Assembly: GCF_954871325.1 (NCBI RefSeq)
Contig: NC_088776.1
Location: 28,134,508 to 28,198,507 of the forward strand
DNA from: Gordionus sp. m RMFG-2023
Taxonomy: Eukaryota; Nematomorpha; Gordioida; Chordodea; Parachordodidae
DNA: 64,000 bases
Direction of reading: 5' to 3'
Part shown: positions 11,932 through 22,725 of the stretch, piece after piece
Layout of the letters: the number at the start of each line of letters is the position of its first letter
How positions within the stretch are numbered: position 1 is the first letter of the stretch
Position numbers and translations under genes: made by a program
Notes under the pieces: model-generated
What the model saw: only the letters and a program-made list of their open reading frames with translations
Database searches by the model: none
What the model was told of the DNA's origin: nothing

Positions 11932-14730
11932 CTAGGAGGGAAATGGGAGTGTTTCGAAGAAACATTTGTAGTTCCCCTTTAGGATTTCAAATTGGACTTT
12001 TTGTTTAAGAGATAGGGACTCGTTTTTGACCCCTGTCCTTAACGAAATTCTTCTACCCAATTGATTTAAGAACTTTAGGGATTGGGGACCGGGGTTTCCA
12101 AGGACGCTAAAAATAAGGGGAATAAATAAAAAAGAGTTAGGGAGGAATCTATATTTATTAAACTTATTGGTTTCTTGTAGTTCCAAGGAGTCGGTATTTC
12201 CGTTAGCCGGAAAGGAGGTAACACAAGAGACGTCCCAGACAAGTCTTTTGCCGCCGTGCCAAGACGTTAAAGACATGCCGTCAGGGCGCTTACCGTCAGC
12301 ATTTAGGAGACCCAATGGCTCCAAGCTATTGGGGAAACCGGCCGAAATCAAGGCTTTGCCGATTAACCTATTAAGGTTGTCGTGCCTCAGGAAACGGCCA
12401 CTGACTTTGAGGCACGAGAAACAATGTCTAGAGAAAGGATCAACCTGTTTGTGACAGGCGGCACAGGTGTCCACAGAAGGGATAAGGCAACCAAGCCTAT
12501 GGCCAATGGCAGTTTGAAACTCATCGTCTGTGAGTAACGTTTCCTTTTTACCACTCGGAATCGCGTCTAGCCATTCATGGCCGTTAGAGTTTTTTTTTGC
12601 GTTTCTGAGCAGTTGAAGGTTAGTTAGCTCAGGATACATACAAAGTTTTTCAAACGAGCATTGGAGCATAGGGACCAGGAAGCTCTTTAGATGGCAGGAA
12701 ATTGGCTGCTCGGAGCCTTGGGTGATAAGAGTAAGCCACTCTTGTTTAGCTGAAGATAGAAGGGGATCGTCCAACTCGATAAGCGAGGAAATGGAATCGG
12801 CGAAGGATATTCGAGATGAAAGAAAACACGCAATTGCCATAAGGAAGGGGGGTAACAATCCCAGTCCACCCTGGTAAGCGGGCATAGAGGCGAGGGACCA
12901 ATTGAAATCGGAAAAATTTAAGCCTAAAAGGGATTCGATAAAATGTTTAAATTTTAATTCGAAGACCTTAAGGAGAGTATTGTACTGGAAAACGGGGGAA
13001 GATTTAAATAAATGTAAGAATTTAGGTAGAAAAAGACATTTTTTGGTGAGAAAGAAGAACTGATGCTTGGGGAGATGAGGAAGATTCTTGAGTGAATTGG
13101 AAAGGGAATGGATCAAATCGTCAAAAGTTTTTTGACAAAAGGAGGTTGAAAAACCAATAGGGGAACCCAAAAGACAGAGTTCCTCGTGCGGAATGATTGT
13201 AAAATCTAAGGGAGGAATAAAATCCTTATTGTTGAGGGAGGAAATTTCACACTTTTTCCTATTTAGGGAAAGACCAATTTTCGAAGCTTCCATTTCAACG
13301 TACTCTATGGCCGACATAACATTGGATAAAGAACCGCCAAAAGAGCCATCGTCGAGATACCATAAATTAAGGTCTAATTGGAAATTAGTCTTTAAATTTT
13401 TGATCAAATCATGAATCCCTATAGTAAAGAGCAGAGGGCCTAGAGGATCACCTTGCTGTATCCCCTCTTCGGAGGATATGGAAAATTCCCCGAATTTGAG
13501 TAACGAAGGGAATCCATAACAGGAATTAAGGAAATTCCCATATTTTGGGAAATGGTGTAAAAAAGATGGTAAGAATGCCCTCCTATGGATGGTGTTGAAG
13601 GCATTTCTGAAGTCTAACTTGCAGAAAACCTTATCGGCCTCAGTATTTATAAAAATACGCGCAACATGTGAGGCCACTTCACACCCACCTCTCACTCCAA
13701 ATCCTAACTGTGAAGGAAATAAGAAGGAACTAGCCTTAGGCCGAATCCTATTTACGATAGCCTTGGCGACTAAGCGACGAAAGAATGACCCTATGGCTAT
13801 GGGTCTAACGCCGCCATCCGGTTTGGTCAGGGAGACAAGACGGGCGCCAAAAATAATAGGACGAATGCAAAGGGGAACTTCGCGTACGAGGATATTATTG
13901 CACAGTTCGGTTAATGCTTTCAACAAAGGGTCAATGAAGCCACTATCAGGGCATTGAATTAACTCCACAAAGAAACCAGGTCTGAAGCCGTCCAACCCCC
14001 CTGTCGTCCCTTTTTTAAAGGACTTTAAGCACTTAAGTACTTCGTCACAGGTAAAGGGAATAGGGGAGGAGGCATGCGGGTGGATGTTAAAAGGGGACGC
14101 TCGTGGATGTTTTTCAAGTAGTTGTTTAAATATGGTAACGTTGATAGGTGAAATAGAGTCATCGGAAGACAATATTCGGGCCGCACCGCTAATATCTCCA
14201 AGATCTAATTTTTCAGAGATCAATTTGTGACGGAAGGAGTTGGGGTTTAAAGCGTACGAAGGAGAAAATTCATCGATAATTGTATTTCCAAAATTGGAAA
14301 CTTTTTCCTTAATTAAGGCAGATAAGTTATTTATTTTATTTTTGGGTTTAACTAGGACTCGAAAACAAAAACTAACCAGGTCTAACCATAATGGTAGTGA
14401 GGAGAAATCCGAATTCAAATTATTTATAAGTGACATGAGGAACCTAGAGATAGACTCTCGGGCGGCTATAGGGATCCTAGAAAGAACAGGGGGCTTATGC
14501 GAATTAAGGAATAAATCAACAGAGCTTGAGGAACATGGTGGAATGGGGTCATACGAGTGAGGAGCGTTAATTAAAGGATCTGGGCCGTAAGAGAGGGGAA
14601 ATTTTCCAGAATTGTGGCACGCGGGTGAACCATGTTTCCTAAACACGCCATTTAAATTAAGCGAAACTATTTTTAAGCATACTTGACAACAAGAGTTAAC
14701 CATGAGATGGCTTTGAAAGGGAGAAAACAC
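11932..14730 (-). CDS. Intact 932-aa reverse transcriptase with restriction-like endonuclease (non-LTR retrotransposon ORF)
   Basis: One uninterrupted ORF. The N terminus has a Cys/His cluster (C14, C15, C18, H33, C38) that may bind nucleic acid. The RT core is at about 290-500: TKPDGGVRPIAIGSFFRRL, motif A KLDFRNAFNTIH (D373), motif B GIQQGDPLGPLLF, motif C WYLDDGSFGG (D460, D461). A zinc-knuckle-like cluster CAACHKQVDPFSRHCFSC follows at 756-773, then RPDG (D817) and VWDVSC (D833) with KFNKYRF behind, which fit a PD-(D/E)XK restriction-like endonuclease. Such proteins copy their RNA at a nicked chromosomal target. The minus frame is more GC-rich than its surroundings. All catalytic motifs look intact, so the copy may be recent or active. 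A decayed relative lies at 59.4-60.6 kb. The true start could be slightly downstream, because the first residues are weakly conserved. Confidence 0.85.
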   Translation of the reverse strand: MFSPFQSHLMVNSCCQVCLKIVSLNLNGVFRKHGSPACHNSGKFPLSYGPDPLINAPHSYDPIPPCSSSSVDLFLNSHKPPVLSRIPIAARESISRFLMSLINNLNSDFSSLPLWLDLVSFCFRVLVKPKNKINNLSALIKEKVSNFGNTIIDEFSPSYALNPNSFRHKLISEKLDLGDISGAARILSSDDSISPINVTIFKQLLEKHPRASPFNIHPHASSPIPFTCDEVLKCLKSFKKGTTGGLDGFRPGFFVELIQCPDSGFIDPLLKALTELCNNILVREVPLCIRPIIFGARLVSLTKPDGGVRPIAIGSFFRRLVAKAIVNRIRPKASSFLFPSQLGFGVRGGCEVASHVARIFINTEADKVFCKLDFRNAFNTIHRRAFLPSFLHHFPKYGNFLNSCYGFPSLLKFGEFSISSEEGIQQGDPLGPLLFTIGIHDLIKNLKTNFQLDLNLWYLDDGSFGGSLSNVMSAIEYVEMEASKIGLSLNRKKCEISSLNNKDFIPPLDFTIIPHEELCLLGSPIGFSTSFCQKTFDDLIHSLSNSLKNLPHLPKHQFFFLTKKCLFLPKFLHLFKSSPVFQYNTLLKVFELKFKHFIESLLGLNFSDFNWSLASMPAYQGGLGLLPPFLMAIACFLSSRISFADSISSLIELDDPLLSSAKQEWLTLITQGSEQPISCHLKSFLVPMLQCSFEKLCMYPELTNLQLLRNAKKNSNGHEWLDAIPSGKKETLLTDDEFQTAIGHRLGCLIPSVDTCAACHKQVDPFSRHCFSCLKVSGRFLRHDNLNRLIGKALISAGFPNSLEPLGLLNADGKRPDGMSLTSWHGGKRLVWDVSCVTSFPANGNTDSLELQETNKFNKYRFLPNSFLFIPLIFSVLGNPGPQSLKFLNQLGRRISLRTGVKNESLSLKQKVQFEILKGNYKCFFETLPFPS

Positions 14731-15420
14731 AAAAAAAAAATATATATATTAACGGATATAATTTTGATTGGAAGAAAAAAAAAAGATGAAATGGGGAAAA
14801 AAAAAATCAAAATTTGGATGAGAGGAAAACCTGATCTATCCTTTCAGAAGTATTATCGAGATTAGAGGGGTTGGTAAATTTGAAAAAAAAAATAATAATA
14901 AATAAACAATAATATTTATAAAATAAGACTAGGTACATAAAGTATAAAAAGTATTATTACAAACAAAAAAAAAAAGGGTGGGGGGGTATAAACAAGAAAA
15001 AAGGGGGAAAGAAAAAATCAAAAATTGAAAGAAAAAAGAAAGATTATGAACAATCGAAATTAGGAGGGTTGGTAAATTTAAAATAATAATAAATTAGATG
15101 CATTGGCAAATAAAAAAAAAATAATCGAAAATACTGGTAAACCAAGAAATGCAAAAAAAAAAATTAAACTTTGTCGGGGAAATCTTTAGGGTGTGGAGAT
15201 GTAAAACGAATTCAAACTTAAGGAAATTTTTCTACGGCCGCAAAATAGGGAAATCTTAAGGTTGTCTTAGAACTATTCGTTACACAAAAGAAGTTAAGCG
15301 CTTCTACTATTTGAAAAAGAAAGTTTTGATAGGACAAGCCTCCCTCAATAGTGCTTTAAGCGAATGTTGATATGTAGTTGGAAGAGCGATAATTGATTAT
15401 TTAGAATATGTCGGCATAAT
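14731..15420 (-). repeat. Direct repeats upstream of the RLE ORF
   Basis: The block TTAGAGGGGTTGGTAAATTT at 14,863 recurs as TTAGGAGGGTTGGTAAATTT near 15,060, about 200 bases apart, each followed by A-rich sequence with ATAATAATAAA. A weaker third copy (ACTGGTAAACC) is near 15,135. The position just 5' of the ORF suggests tandem leader units of the element, perhaps with promoter activity. That role is inference. Confidence 0.4.
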
Positions 15421-17168
15421 ATTATATCATCTTTGAAGAGTGTAGATTATTATATTTTAGAAATCGACATAATATATTTAATTGAAGGATGAATAGGAAA
15501 AATATGTATTTTTTAGTATTTGGAAGAAGGTAGAGTAAAATGATTAGTAAAATTATAATTATAAAAGAAGATATCATTTTTTTTTGCTTTTCACGATATC
15601 TATACTTTATTTTTTTAAATTCAATTTTTTATTAAAATTCATATACAAATATGATAAAATATTATTATTTAAAAATTAACATTATAATATAGAGAATATA
15701 ATAAAATATGCCATATATCAGTTTAAGTTAAAAAAAAAGATTGATACATATGTATATTATTATAAAAAGAAAAAAACATTTAAAAAAAAATAGAATGAAA
15801 TAAGAATACAAAAATTATTTCCATTGAAATGTCAATTGATAATTAATTCCATTTATGAATTTTATAAGATTGTTTAATAATTCCCATTTGTAATCGTAAG
15901 TTTCTGGAGTAAATAATATTAAAAAAAAATTTTTTTTTACTTATTAAATTTTCTTTTTTTAAAATCAATATGGTATTAGACCCTGCTATAATAGAAGACC
16001 CTTCCAGAATATATGATAAATTGTTCTATCTAATTTTCATCTTATATATATTTAATGTACACTAAAAATAAAGATAACAGCACAAGAATTCCATATAAAT
16101 GACCTAAAAAAACGCATAACTTAGATAAAAAGATTATATCCTAATTTTTTTTATAATTAAAATAAACTGGATAAATTTAGATGCTTTTTAAGAAAATATT
16201 TATTTTCTGTTTCATAACATTTGTTTTTTTAAATATGATTACACTATTTAAATTTATTAATATAATAAAAATATATTAAAAATAGATATAATTATTGTAC
16301 TGATTAAGTTGGGGTGGGGTAGTATTGATTGGGAAAGTTAGAATAAATTAAAATGAACAAGAATTTTATTTTACAAGGAATCTGGTATAATCAAAATAAA
16401 ATATATTTTCTTATTTTTGGTTCTTAATTTTTAATATGTCGATTAAATCTAATATATCATCAAGCAGTCAAATATATACTTTTTAAATCAATATGAAATT
16501 AAGCCTCAAACAGTAAAATATAAACTTTAAAAATCAATTGAACATAATATAAAATAATATGAAATTAAAGCTCCAGACAATAAAATATAAACATTTAAAT
16601 ATTATTTAACAATCTTGTAACTACAATTATAATTATTTTGAAAATAATTTGTGAAATGACAATGTTTTAGGTAATTGTAATACTAATATATCCTCTATGA
16701 GTAATTGTACTAGATTCTCGTTGGGATAAGTGTAGATTTTATTGGTTCATGATATCCTGCATTATGAAAAGATCAATATCATTGTCTATTTCTTTGTTTA
16801 AGACCTTTTTTTGTTAAAAATAGTCAGCTGCATTTTTTCCTTTTTTCTATTTATTTATTTTAGGCATTTATAAAGTTTTAACTAATTCAAGAATTAGAAC
16901 ATAAAAGTAAACTATTAACGTTTTCCTTGTTTTCCTATATATTTATCCATTTGTTGCTTTTCAGGTATTCTAAGTTACAAATCTTTTCACAGTTTCCCTT
17001 AAATCCTGAAAGCATAACATTATCAGATCAATTGGTAGCTCCTTAATAAAGTTGCCAATATTATTTTGAAAATACTCTTGTGTCATTTTATATATTTCCT
17101 TATATGAAAATTTGCATCTCCTTCCTCTTCATAAATATCATTGTTTATATTATTTTCATTTAAATATG
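15421..17168. other. AT-rich spacer, nothing recognised
   Basis: Long A/T runs, short open frames without motifs, and no inverted or tandem repeats that I could support. Confidence 0.3.
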
Positions 17169-17173
17169 GGTAT

Positions 17174-17540
17174 TGTGGTGATGGAAAAAGAATATTGGTA
17201 AAAATTGATATAATATTGGATTACTGTTGTTTTTGGATATATATAATTGTTATTATAAAAAAATAGAAGTAAAAAAAAATAATATTTGTAAAAATTTATA
17301 TAATATTAGATTATTGTTGTTTTTTTGGGGGGATATTATTATTACGTGTTAATTATAAAAATTTATTTATTTATCATGAATTGTAATAAAAGTTTTTGTT
17401 TTTGAAAAAAATAAAAGAAGAATAAAAATTATTGTTTTTGAAAAAAATAAAATGTAGATCGAAAAAAAAAGAACTTTTACAAAGAAGAAAAATTTTGGTC
17501 AAGTAAAAATTAAAGTAAGTGTTATAAAGAAGGTATAAAA
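17174..17540 (+). repeat. 5' LTR and primer-binding region
   Basis: Matches the 3' LTR over most of its length but lacks a few dozen bases present there after AAGTAAAAATTAA. It ends in GGTATAAAA; TGGTAGCCAGAAACTCGC starts at 17,544 and, with its leading TGG, is a plausible tRNA primer-binding site. I could not identify the tRNA. Confidence 0.75.
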
Positions 17541-17590
17541 GTGTGGTAGCCAGAAACTCGCGACCTTCACGTTACCAGCATACATTAAGA

Positions 17591-18240
17591 TACCGAGTGT
17601 TTCGGAAGTTATTAGGTTTAGGTTACCTGATTGTTTCGGAAGTTATTAGGTTTAGGTTACCCGATTGTTTCGGACGTCATTAAGTTTAGGATACCCGATT
17701 GTTTCGGAAGTTATTAAGTTTAGGATACCCGAACCCGAGTGTTTCGGAAGTTATTCAGTTTAGGTTACCCGATTGTTTCGGAAGTTATTAAGTTTAGGTT
17801 ACCCGATTGTTTCGGACGTCATTAAGTTTAGGATACCCGATTGTTTCGGAAGTTATTAAGTTTAGGATACCCGAGTGTTTCGGAAGTTATTAAGTTTAGG
17901 TTACCCGATTGTTTCGGAAGTTATTAGGTTTAGGTTACCCGATTGTTTCGGAAGTTATTAGGTTGCATTAGGATACCCGAGCGTTTTGGAAGTTATTAAG
18001 TTTAGGTTACCCGATTGTTTCGGACGTCATTAAGTTTAGGATACCCGATTGTTTCGGAAGTTATTAAGTTTAGGATACCCGAGTGTTTCGGAAGTTATTA
18101 AGTTTAGGTTACCCGATTGTTTCGGAAGTTATTAGGTTTAGGTTACCCGATTGTTTCGGAAGTTATTAGGTTGCATTAGGATACCCGAGCGTTTTGGAAG
18201 TTATTAAGTTTAGGTTACCCGAGTGTTTCGGACGTTTAAG
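17591..18240 (+). repeat. 34-bp minisatellite in the gypsy leader
   Basis: About 19 head-to-tail units of roughly 34 bp built on GTTTCGGAAGTTATTAAGTT plus TAGGTTACCCGATT, varying at a few positions (GAAG/GACG, AAG/AGG, TTAC/ATAC, GATT/GAGT). A variant joint with GCATTAGG occurs at 17,965 and 18,173, so about 208 bp (six units) was duplicated as a block. GC content is higher than the flanks. It lies between the LTR and gag, in the untranslated leader. Confidence 0.9.
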
Positions 18241-18299
18241 TTGTTGTTACCACAAAGGTCTGGTAGTTCTTCCCAAAATTTTGCGAATATATACAAAAT

Positions 18300-18460
18300 A
18301 AATTTTTACAAAATAAGCCAGTTACACGGAAGTGCTGCTCAAATTTTTACGAATATAAGCCTGTTAGAAATTCGCTCAAAAATTTACTAAATAAGCCAGT
18401 TACACGGAAGTGCTGCTCAAATTTTTACGATTATAAACCTGTTAAAAAAAATTTACACGG
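18300..18460 (+). repeat. 78-bp direct duplication in the leader
   Basis: AAATAAGCCAGTTACACGGA starts at 18,311 and again at 18,389, each followed by AGTGCTGCTCAAATTTTTAC. It extends the leader repeats toward gag and has no coding content. Confidence 0.75.
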
Positions 18461-18606
18461 ATTTTGTCAAATATTAACCTAGTTAGTGTGCATGTATATG
18501 TGCATCATTGGCTTATTTACGTTACTTATAATATCTTACTTATTGACACTTCAAATAACCAAGATTTTTATCTTGAAATTAATCATAAATTTTTTATAAC
18601 GCTGGA

Positions 18607-19360
18607 ATGAAAAGTTTAAAATTTATTAAATACTGGGAGAGACAGTATAATATTTTTGGAGCGCTGGTTATACTATTAATATGGGTATGTAGTCTAGTTT
18701 GTGGCAGGAGAGTGAGGAGAAGTCGTAGCGTAAGAATAAAGGGACAAACGTTGACAATTGAAAGACATAATGGAAAGGAGGATATGATTGGTAAAGTAAC
18801 TTGGTTACCTGTTCAGGAAAAGGTGTGGACGGATAGTGATGTAAGTAGAAATTATTTGGTCCTGATAAACAAAATTTCGAAAGTAATCAAGAGTTACGAC
18901 CGTATAGAGAACGCAGAGAGAATTTTCGGGGAAGAAGATTGGAGATAAGATAAAATTTGTGCCACGAGAAAAAGGAGCAATGAAGAGGAGCAATGAGTTG
19001 TTAAAATTGCGGTAAACGTCATATGCTTAGAGATTACCGCTAGGCATAATGTTTTGGTTGTGGGAAGTTGGGACATATAGCTCCTTATTGTCCAGGTAAG
19101 CAAGAAAGATTAAGATTGGCGGGTTGTGGCCGATTTGGGCATAATAAGGAGGAATGTAATGTGAGCAATTACAACAATAAAATCGGTTTTCCCCAGAGAT
19201 AAATGGCTCCCAGTGCTTCGAATGTGTGGACGATTGAGCGGGAGAAAGTGGAAGGAGTTATGGCAGTAAATATCAAAAAAGGGGAAGAGAAAAATATGGA
19301 ATGTTTTCGGTGCCGAAAGGGTGGGCATATGGCGAGGGACTGTAATTTGTGACTATATGA
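18607..19360 (+). pseudogene. gag region with CCHC zinc knuckles
   Basis: An open frame at 18,607-18,948 (113 codons; an N-terminal hydrophobic stretch, then basic VRRSRSVRIKG) is the likely capsid-side remnant. Downstream, in other frames, are CFGCGKLGHIAPYC (about 19,050), a knuckle lacking its first cysteine (GCGRFGHNKEEC) and CFRCRKGGHMARDC (about 19,300). CX2CX4HX4C knuckles bind RNA in nucleocapsid. Stops and frameshifts separate the parts. Confidence 0.65.
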
Positions 19361-19479
19361 TAGTGAAAAAATTACAGTACAGGTCGAGGTGAGACGGTTA
19401 ATAGGGACAAAGGAGGGGTTCAATCAGCGGAAAACAAATAAGGAGGGATGCCTAAATATGCTACAAGAGGGGATAGTAC

Positions 19480-19790
19480 ATGATTCTTGTCCTAATGATA
19501 AATTTAGGGGGAAGAATGGTTCCCATGTTATTTGATACAGGAGCAGGCATTTCGGTAATTGGATATAGCGGATATCAGAGTATTTGGCCTGGGGGAGAAT
19601 GAGGGGTTGAGAATAAGACAGTTTGATGGAACCTTGTTGGCAGCAATGGGTAGGGTAGAGATAGTAGCGACATCGGAGGAAAGGATTGAAATCTTAGATT
19701 TATGGATAATTAATCGGAATAAAGAAGCGGTGATGGGTTGGGATTGGATCACTAGAATTGGTCCATGGTATAGTTTTTGAAGAGTATTTT
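19480..19790 (+). pseudogene. gypsy aspartic protease segment
   Basis: MLFDTGAGISVIG at about 19,530 carries the DTGA active-site motif. The following frame ends in AVMGWDWITRIGP, the same end motif as in the fragment at about 9,090. A frameshift after GISVIG breaks it. Confidence 0.7.
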
Positions 19791-19889
19791 CATGGTGGGG
19801 TATATTTGTACCAATAACGAGTGAGGAATATGCCGTTATGACCTTGAGAGAGAATGTGTTGCCTGAAATTGAGACCATGTTTGATAAGG

Positions 19890-20440
19890 GAACCAAAGAA
19901 AAATAGGAGCGGAATAAGGAGCGATGAATCAAGGAGCGAAACAAGGAAAATTAATTCTAGGAGTGTAACAAGAAGCAAAAATTCAAGGAGCGAAACAAGG
20001 AAAAATAATACAAGGAGCGAAACAAGGAGAAATAATTCTAGGAGCGTAACAAGAAGCGAAAATTCAAGGAGCGAAACAAGGAAAAATAATACAAGGAGCA
20101 ATAATTTAAGGAGCGATAGGTTAGAGAGCGAAATAAGGAAAAACAATTCTAGGAGCGAACCGAGGAGCGCTAATTCAAGGAGCTGTCAATCAAGAGCGAA
20201 ACGAGTCAAAATACTTCCAGGAGCGATAGTTTAAGGAGTGAAATGAGGAGAAACAATTCAAGGAGCGAAACAACGAGCGATAATTTGAGAAGCGAACCAA
20301 GGGAAGACAATTCGAGGAGTGAAACTAGGGGAGATAATTCGGGAAACAAAACAGGGAGAAGCAATTATAAGAACGAAGTAGGGGAAAGGAATTCTAGGAG
20401 AGAAATAAAGGAGAATAAAGCTAAAGAGAAAATAGATTAA
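19890..20440 (+). repeat. In-frame Arg/Ser/Asn-rich repeat between protease and RT
   Basis: Tandem coding repeats of about 30 bp give units such as RSETRKNNSRSVTRSENS over two overlapping open stretches (19,854-20,234 and 20,243-20,440). The RS dipeptide recurs every 5-10 residues, resembling an RS domain. Such basic repeats could bind RNA or splicing factors, which is inference. The units are well preserved although neighbouring pol frames are broken. Confidence 0.75.
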
Positions 20441-20541
20441 AATTACCCGGGGCAGGTTGAACCTGTTAAGGAGGGTCGTGATATTAAGAAAAGGAAGGAA
20501 TTGGGAAAGGAAAGGTAGGACGGCAGCAAGAAAAGCAGAGA

Positions 20542-21430
20542 GTGGTGCCTGCGAAGATGTCAAAAAATTGGGAAGTAATGGAGGACAGGACACTGCTCAG
20601 TGAAGAAGAATTGATAACTAATGAGGAGGAGGGAAGAAAATTAGCTGTGACCCAAGTGCAAGAAGGAGTCCGGAGATTCGTACAAAGTTATCAGGAAATT
20701 TTCAGTGAAGACTTAGGATGCCTCAGAGACTATGAAGTAGACATTAAGTTGAAAGATAGTTGTGCTCCGAAGTTCTCTGCGTTAGGACGGATACCGTTTG
20801 AATGGAGAAAGGAAGTGGAACGGGAATTGAATCAATAGGTACAAAGAGGGATTATTTGTCCTGTGGAATACAGTGAGTGGGTAACTCCGCTAGTGCCTGT
20901 GAAGAAAGCTAATGGAAAACTCCGTTTATGTGCCGATTTTCGAGTCACGTTAAATCCATGGGTCGTGGAGGTCAAATATCCGTTGCCAAGAATTGAAGAA
21001 ATACTAGCCAATTTAAAGGGAAGCGTTTATTTTTCAAAGGTAGATTTCTCTAATGCATATCTGCAATTACGTGTGAAACCGGAGATATAGAAATTATTAA
21101 CTCTAACTACGCCTAAGGGATTGTTCTAATTCTGTAGATTACCATTCGGACTTAGTGTCTCAGCTCCTATTTTTCAGCATACAATGGCTGCTGTTTTCCA
21201 GGGAATGGAGGGCGTTTTCTACTATATGAATGATGTCTTGGTGATGGGAAGAAATCACGAGCAACATGAACGGAGATTGGAAGAAGTGTTTCATAGAATC
21301 AAGGATAAAGGATTGAGAGCCAGCGCGGATAAAAGTGTGTTGGGGGTTAACGAAGTGACATATTTGAGTCATAAGATTACGGGGAAGGAGGTGCGGCCTT
21401 TGGACAGAAATATGAAGGGAATTAATAATA
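20542..21430 (+). pseudogene. gypsy reverse transcriptase, catalytic aspartate lost
   Basis: A linker QSYQEIFSEDLGCLRDYEVD leads into VTPLVPVKKANGKLRLCADF, a motif A region YFSKVDFSNAYLQL, LPFGLSVSAP, then FYYMNDVLVMG. The normal YxDD box reads YMND, so a metal-binding aspartate is replaced by asparagine. In-frame stops occur after the linker, after RVKPEI and near LF*FCRLPFG. Function is not expected. Confidence 0.85.
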
Positions 21431-21454
21431 TGGTAAGACCTAATAGTAAAGCAG

Positions 21455-21830
21455 AAGGTGGTGGATGCATCTAATAAAGGTGTAGGAGGAGCGCTGTTGC
21501 ATGCTATTGATGGGGTAGAGAGGCCAGTGTTATTTTTCTCAATAATTTTTAGAGCGGCAGAGACCAGGTATTCAATGATTGAGCAAGAAGCATTGGCCGT
21601 TATTTTCGGGTTAACGAAGTGCCGTGAATATCTGACTGGACGCATATTTCTTATTTACACCGATCATAAATCGTTGGTGCATCTACAGGAAGGACAACAA
21701 AGAACGAATGCTGTCGTTTAAGCTGCAGAGATGGTTATTGCTCGTGGGCAGTTTTGATATCCAAGTGAAATATCGCAGAGGGAGAGAAAATTATTTACCG
21801 GACATTTTATTCAGATGTGGAGCGTGTTAT
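21455..21830 (+). pseudogene. gypsy RNase H
   Basis: VDASNKGVGGALLHAIDG, ETRYSMIEQEALAVIFGLTK and YTDHKSLVHL carry the D, E, D residues expected for RNase H. A frameshift near 21,690 separates LQRWLLLVGSFDIQVKYRRG, the usual tail. The RT-RNase H connection has been shortened. Confidence 0.8.
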
Positions 21831-21870
21831 GAAATGTTTGAATATTAGAATATTATTAAATTAAAGGGAG

Positions 21871-22200
21871 ATTTTTGTTGAATATTATTAAATTAAAGGG
21901 AGATAAGTTAGTAAAATATAAAATTATTTTTAAGATAAAATTTTTGAATTAAAAGGAGATTTTTGTTAAATATTATTAAATTAAAGGGAGATAAGTTAGT
22001 AAAATATAAAATTATTTTTAAGATAAAATTTTTGAATGCGAGTAAATTAAAAAAAAAATTCGGTAAAAAAATTTTTTTTTTAAATATGATTAAATTAACA
22101 GAATTGTTGTGTAAGGTAAATAAGAGAGTATTTTGTGAGAAATAGAATTAATTAGAGTGCGTTACCTATATTTTTAAAATAAATATGCAGCGTGGATATT
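21871..22200 (+). repeat. 88-bp tandem duplication where integrase is expected
   Basis: GAGATTTTTGTTRAATATTA and the following 70 bases occur twice with a period of 88. The stretch is AT-rich and lacks integrase motifs, so this part of the element was lost or replaced. Confidence 0.65.
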
Positions 22201-22229
22201 TGAAGATGTTGAGATCCAGCATTATAAGA

Positions 22230-22725
22230 CCTCGGAGATCCCGGACTCGTGGATGAGAAGAAGGGGTGGGGAATCTCGCAGACACCAACCAGCAGTGGAG
22301 AGACGCCCGTTGTTCCGGTGTGGCAGGATGGGTCACTTGAGAAGTAACTGTCTCCAAGATACGAATGCGACAAGGGATTGTGGCTACACAAGGAGTGACG
22401 TTCAAGGACCGGTAAGTGATACAAGGGCCGCGAGGAAGATACCTGAGTGGGTATCGCCGAGATGGGCCAGATGACAATTGGAGACAAGAGGAGACGGGGA
22501 ATGACAATCCGGATTTCGGGGAGGGCGCAGAGACCGGAAGGAGAAGCGTGGAGACAGCCATCAGTGAAGATTCGGTGATAGCAGCGCATGGTGAACCCGA
22601 GAAATGAACACGATGGAGTTGTGGAATGAGGAGTATCTTTCACATGAATTTTTGGACTGGTTGGAGTTTGGCATGTCAGATTCGGAGTTAGAGTTTGTGT
22701 TGGGGCCGGAGGAAGGGGGATGAAG
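22230..22725 (+). pseudogene. GC-richer 3' segment with a second zinc knuckle
   Basis: Frame 22,253-22,474 reads RRRGGESRRHQPAVERRPLF then RCGRMGHLRSNC, a CCHC-like knuckle without the first cysteine, in an Arg-rich context. A small frame near 22,604-22,723 ends LEFVLGPEEGG. The composition resembles gag more than pol. Its place after RNase H is unusual. A purine-rich tract (GGAGGAAGGGGGATGAAGAA) follows and may be the polypurine tract. Confidence 0.5.

Noticed and set aside
12167-14560. Several plus-strand ORFs within 11.9-14.7 kb
   Set aside because: All are antisense to the intact RLE ORF and have no motifs of their own.
17591-18240. Regular 34-bp repeats resembling a CRISPR array
   Set aside because: The units are directly abutting with no unique spacers, and they lie inside a eukaryotic LTR element.
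19110-20593. Minus-strand Leu/Ser-rich ORFs at 19.1-20.6 kb
   Set aside because: They are the complement of the gag and Arg/Ser repeat coding strand; the composition reflects the repeat.
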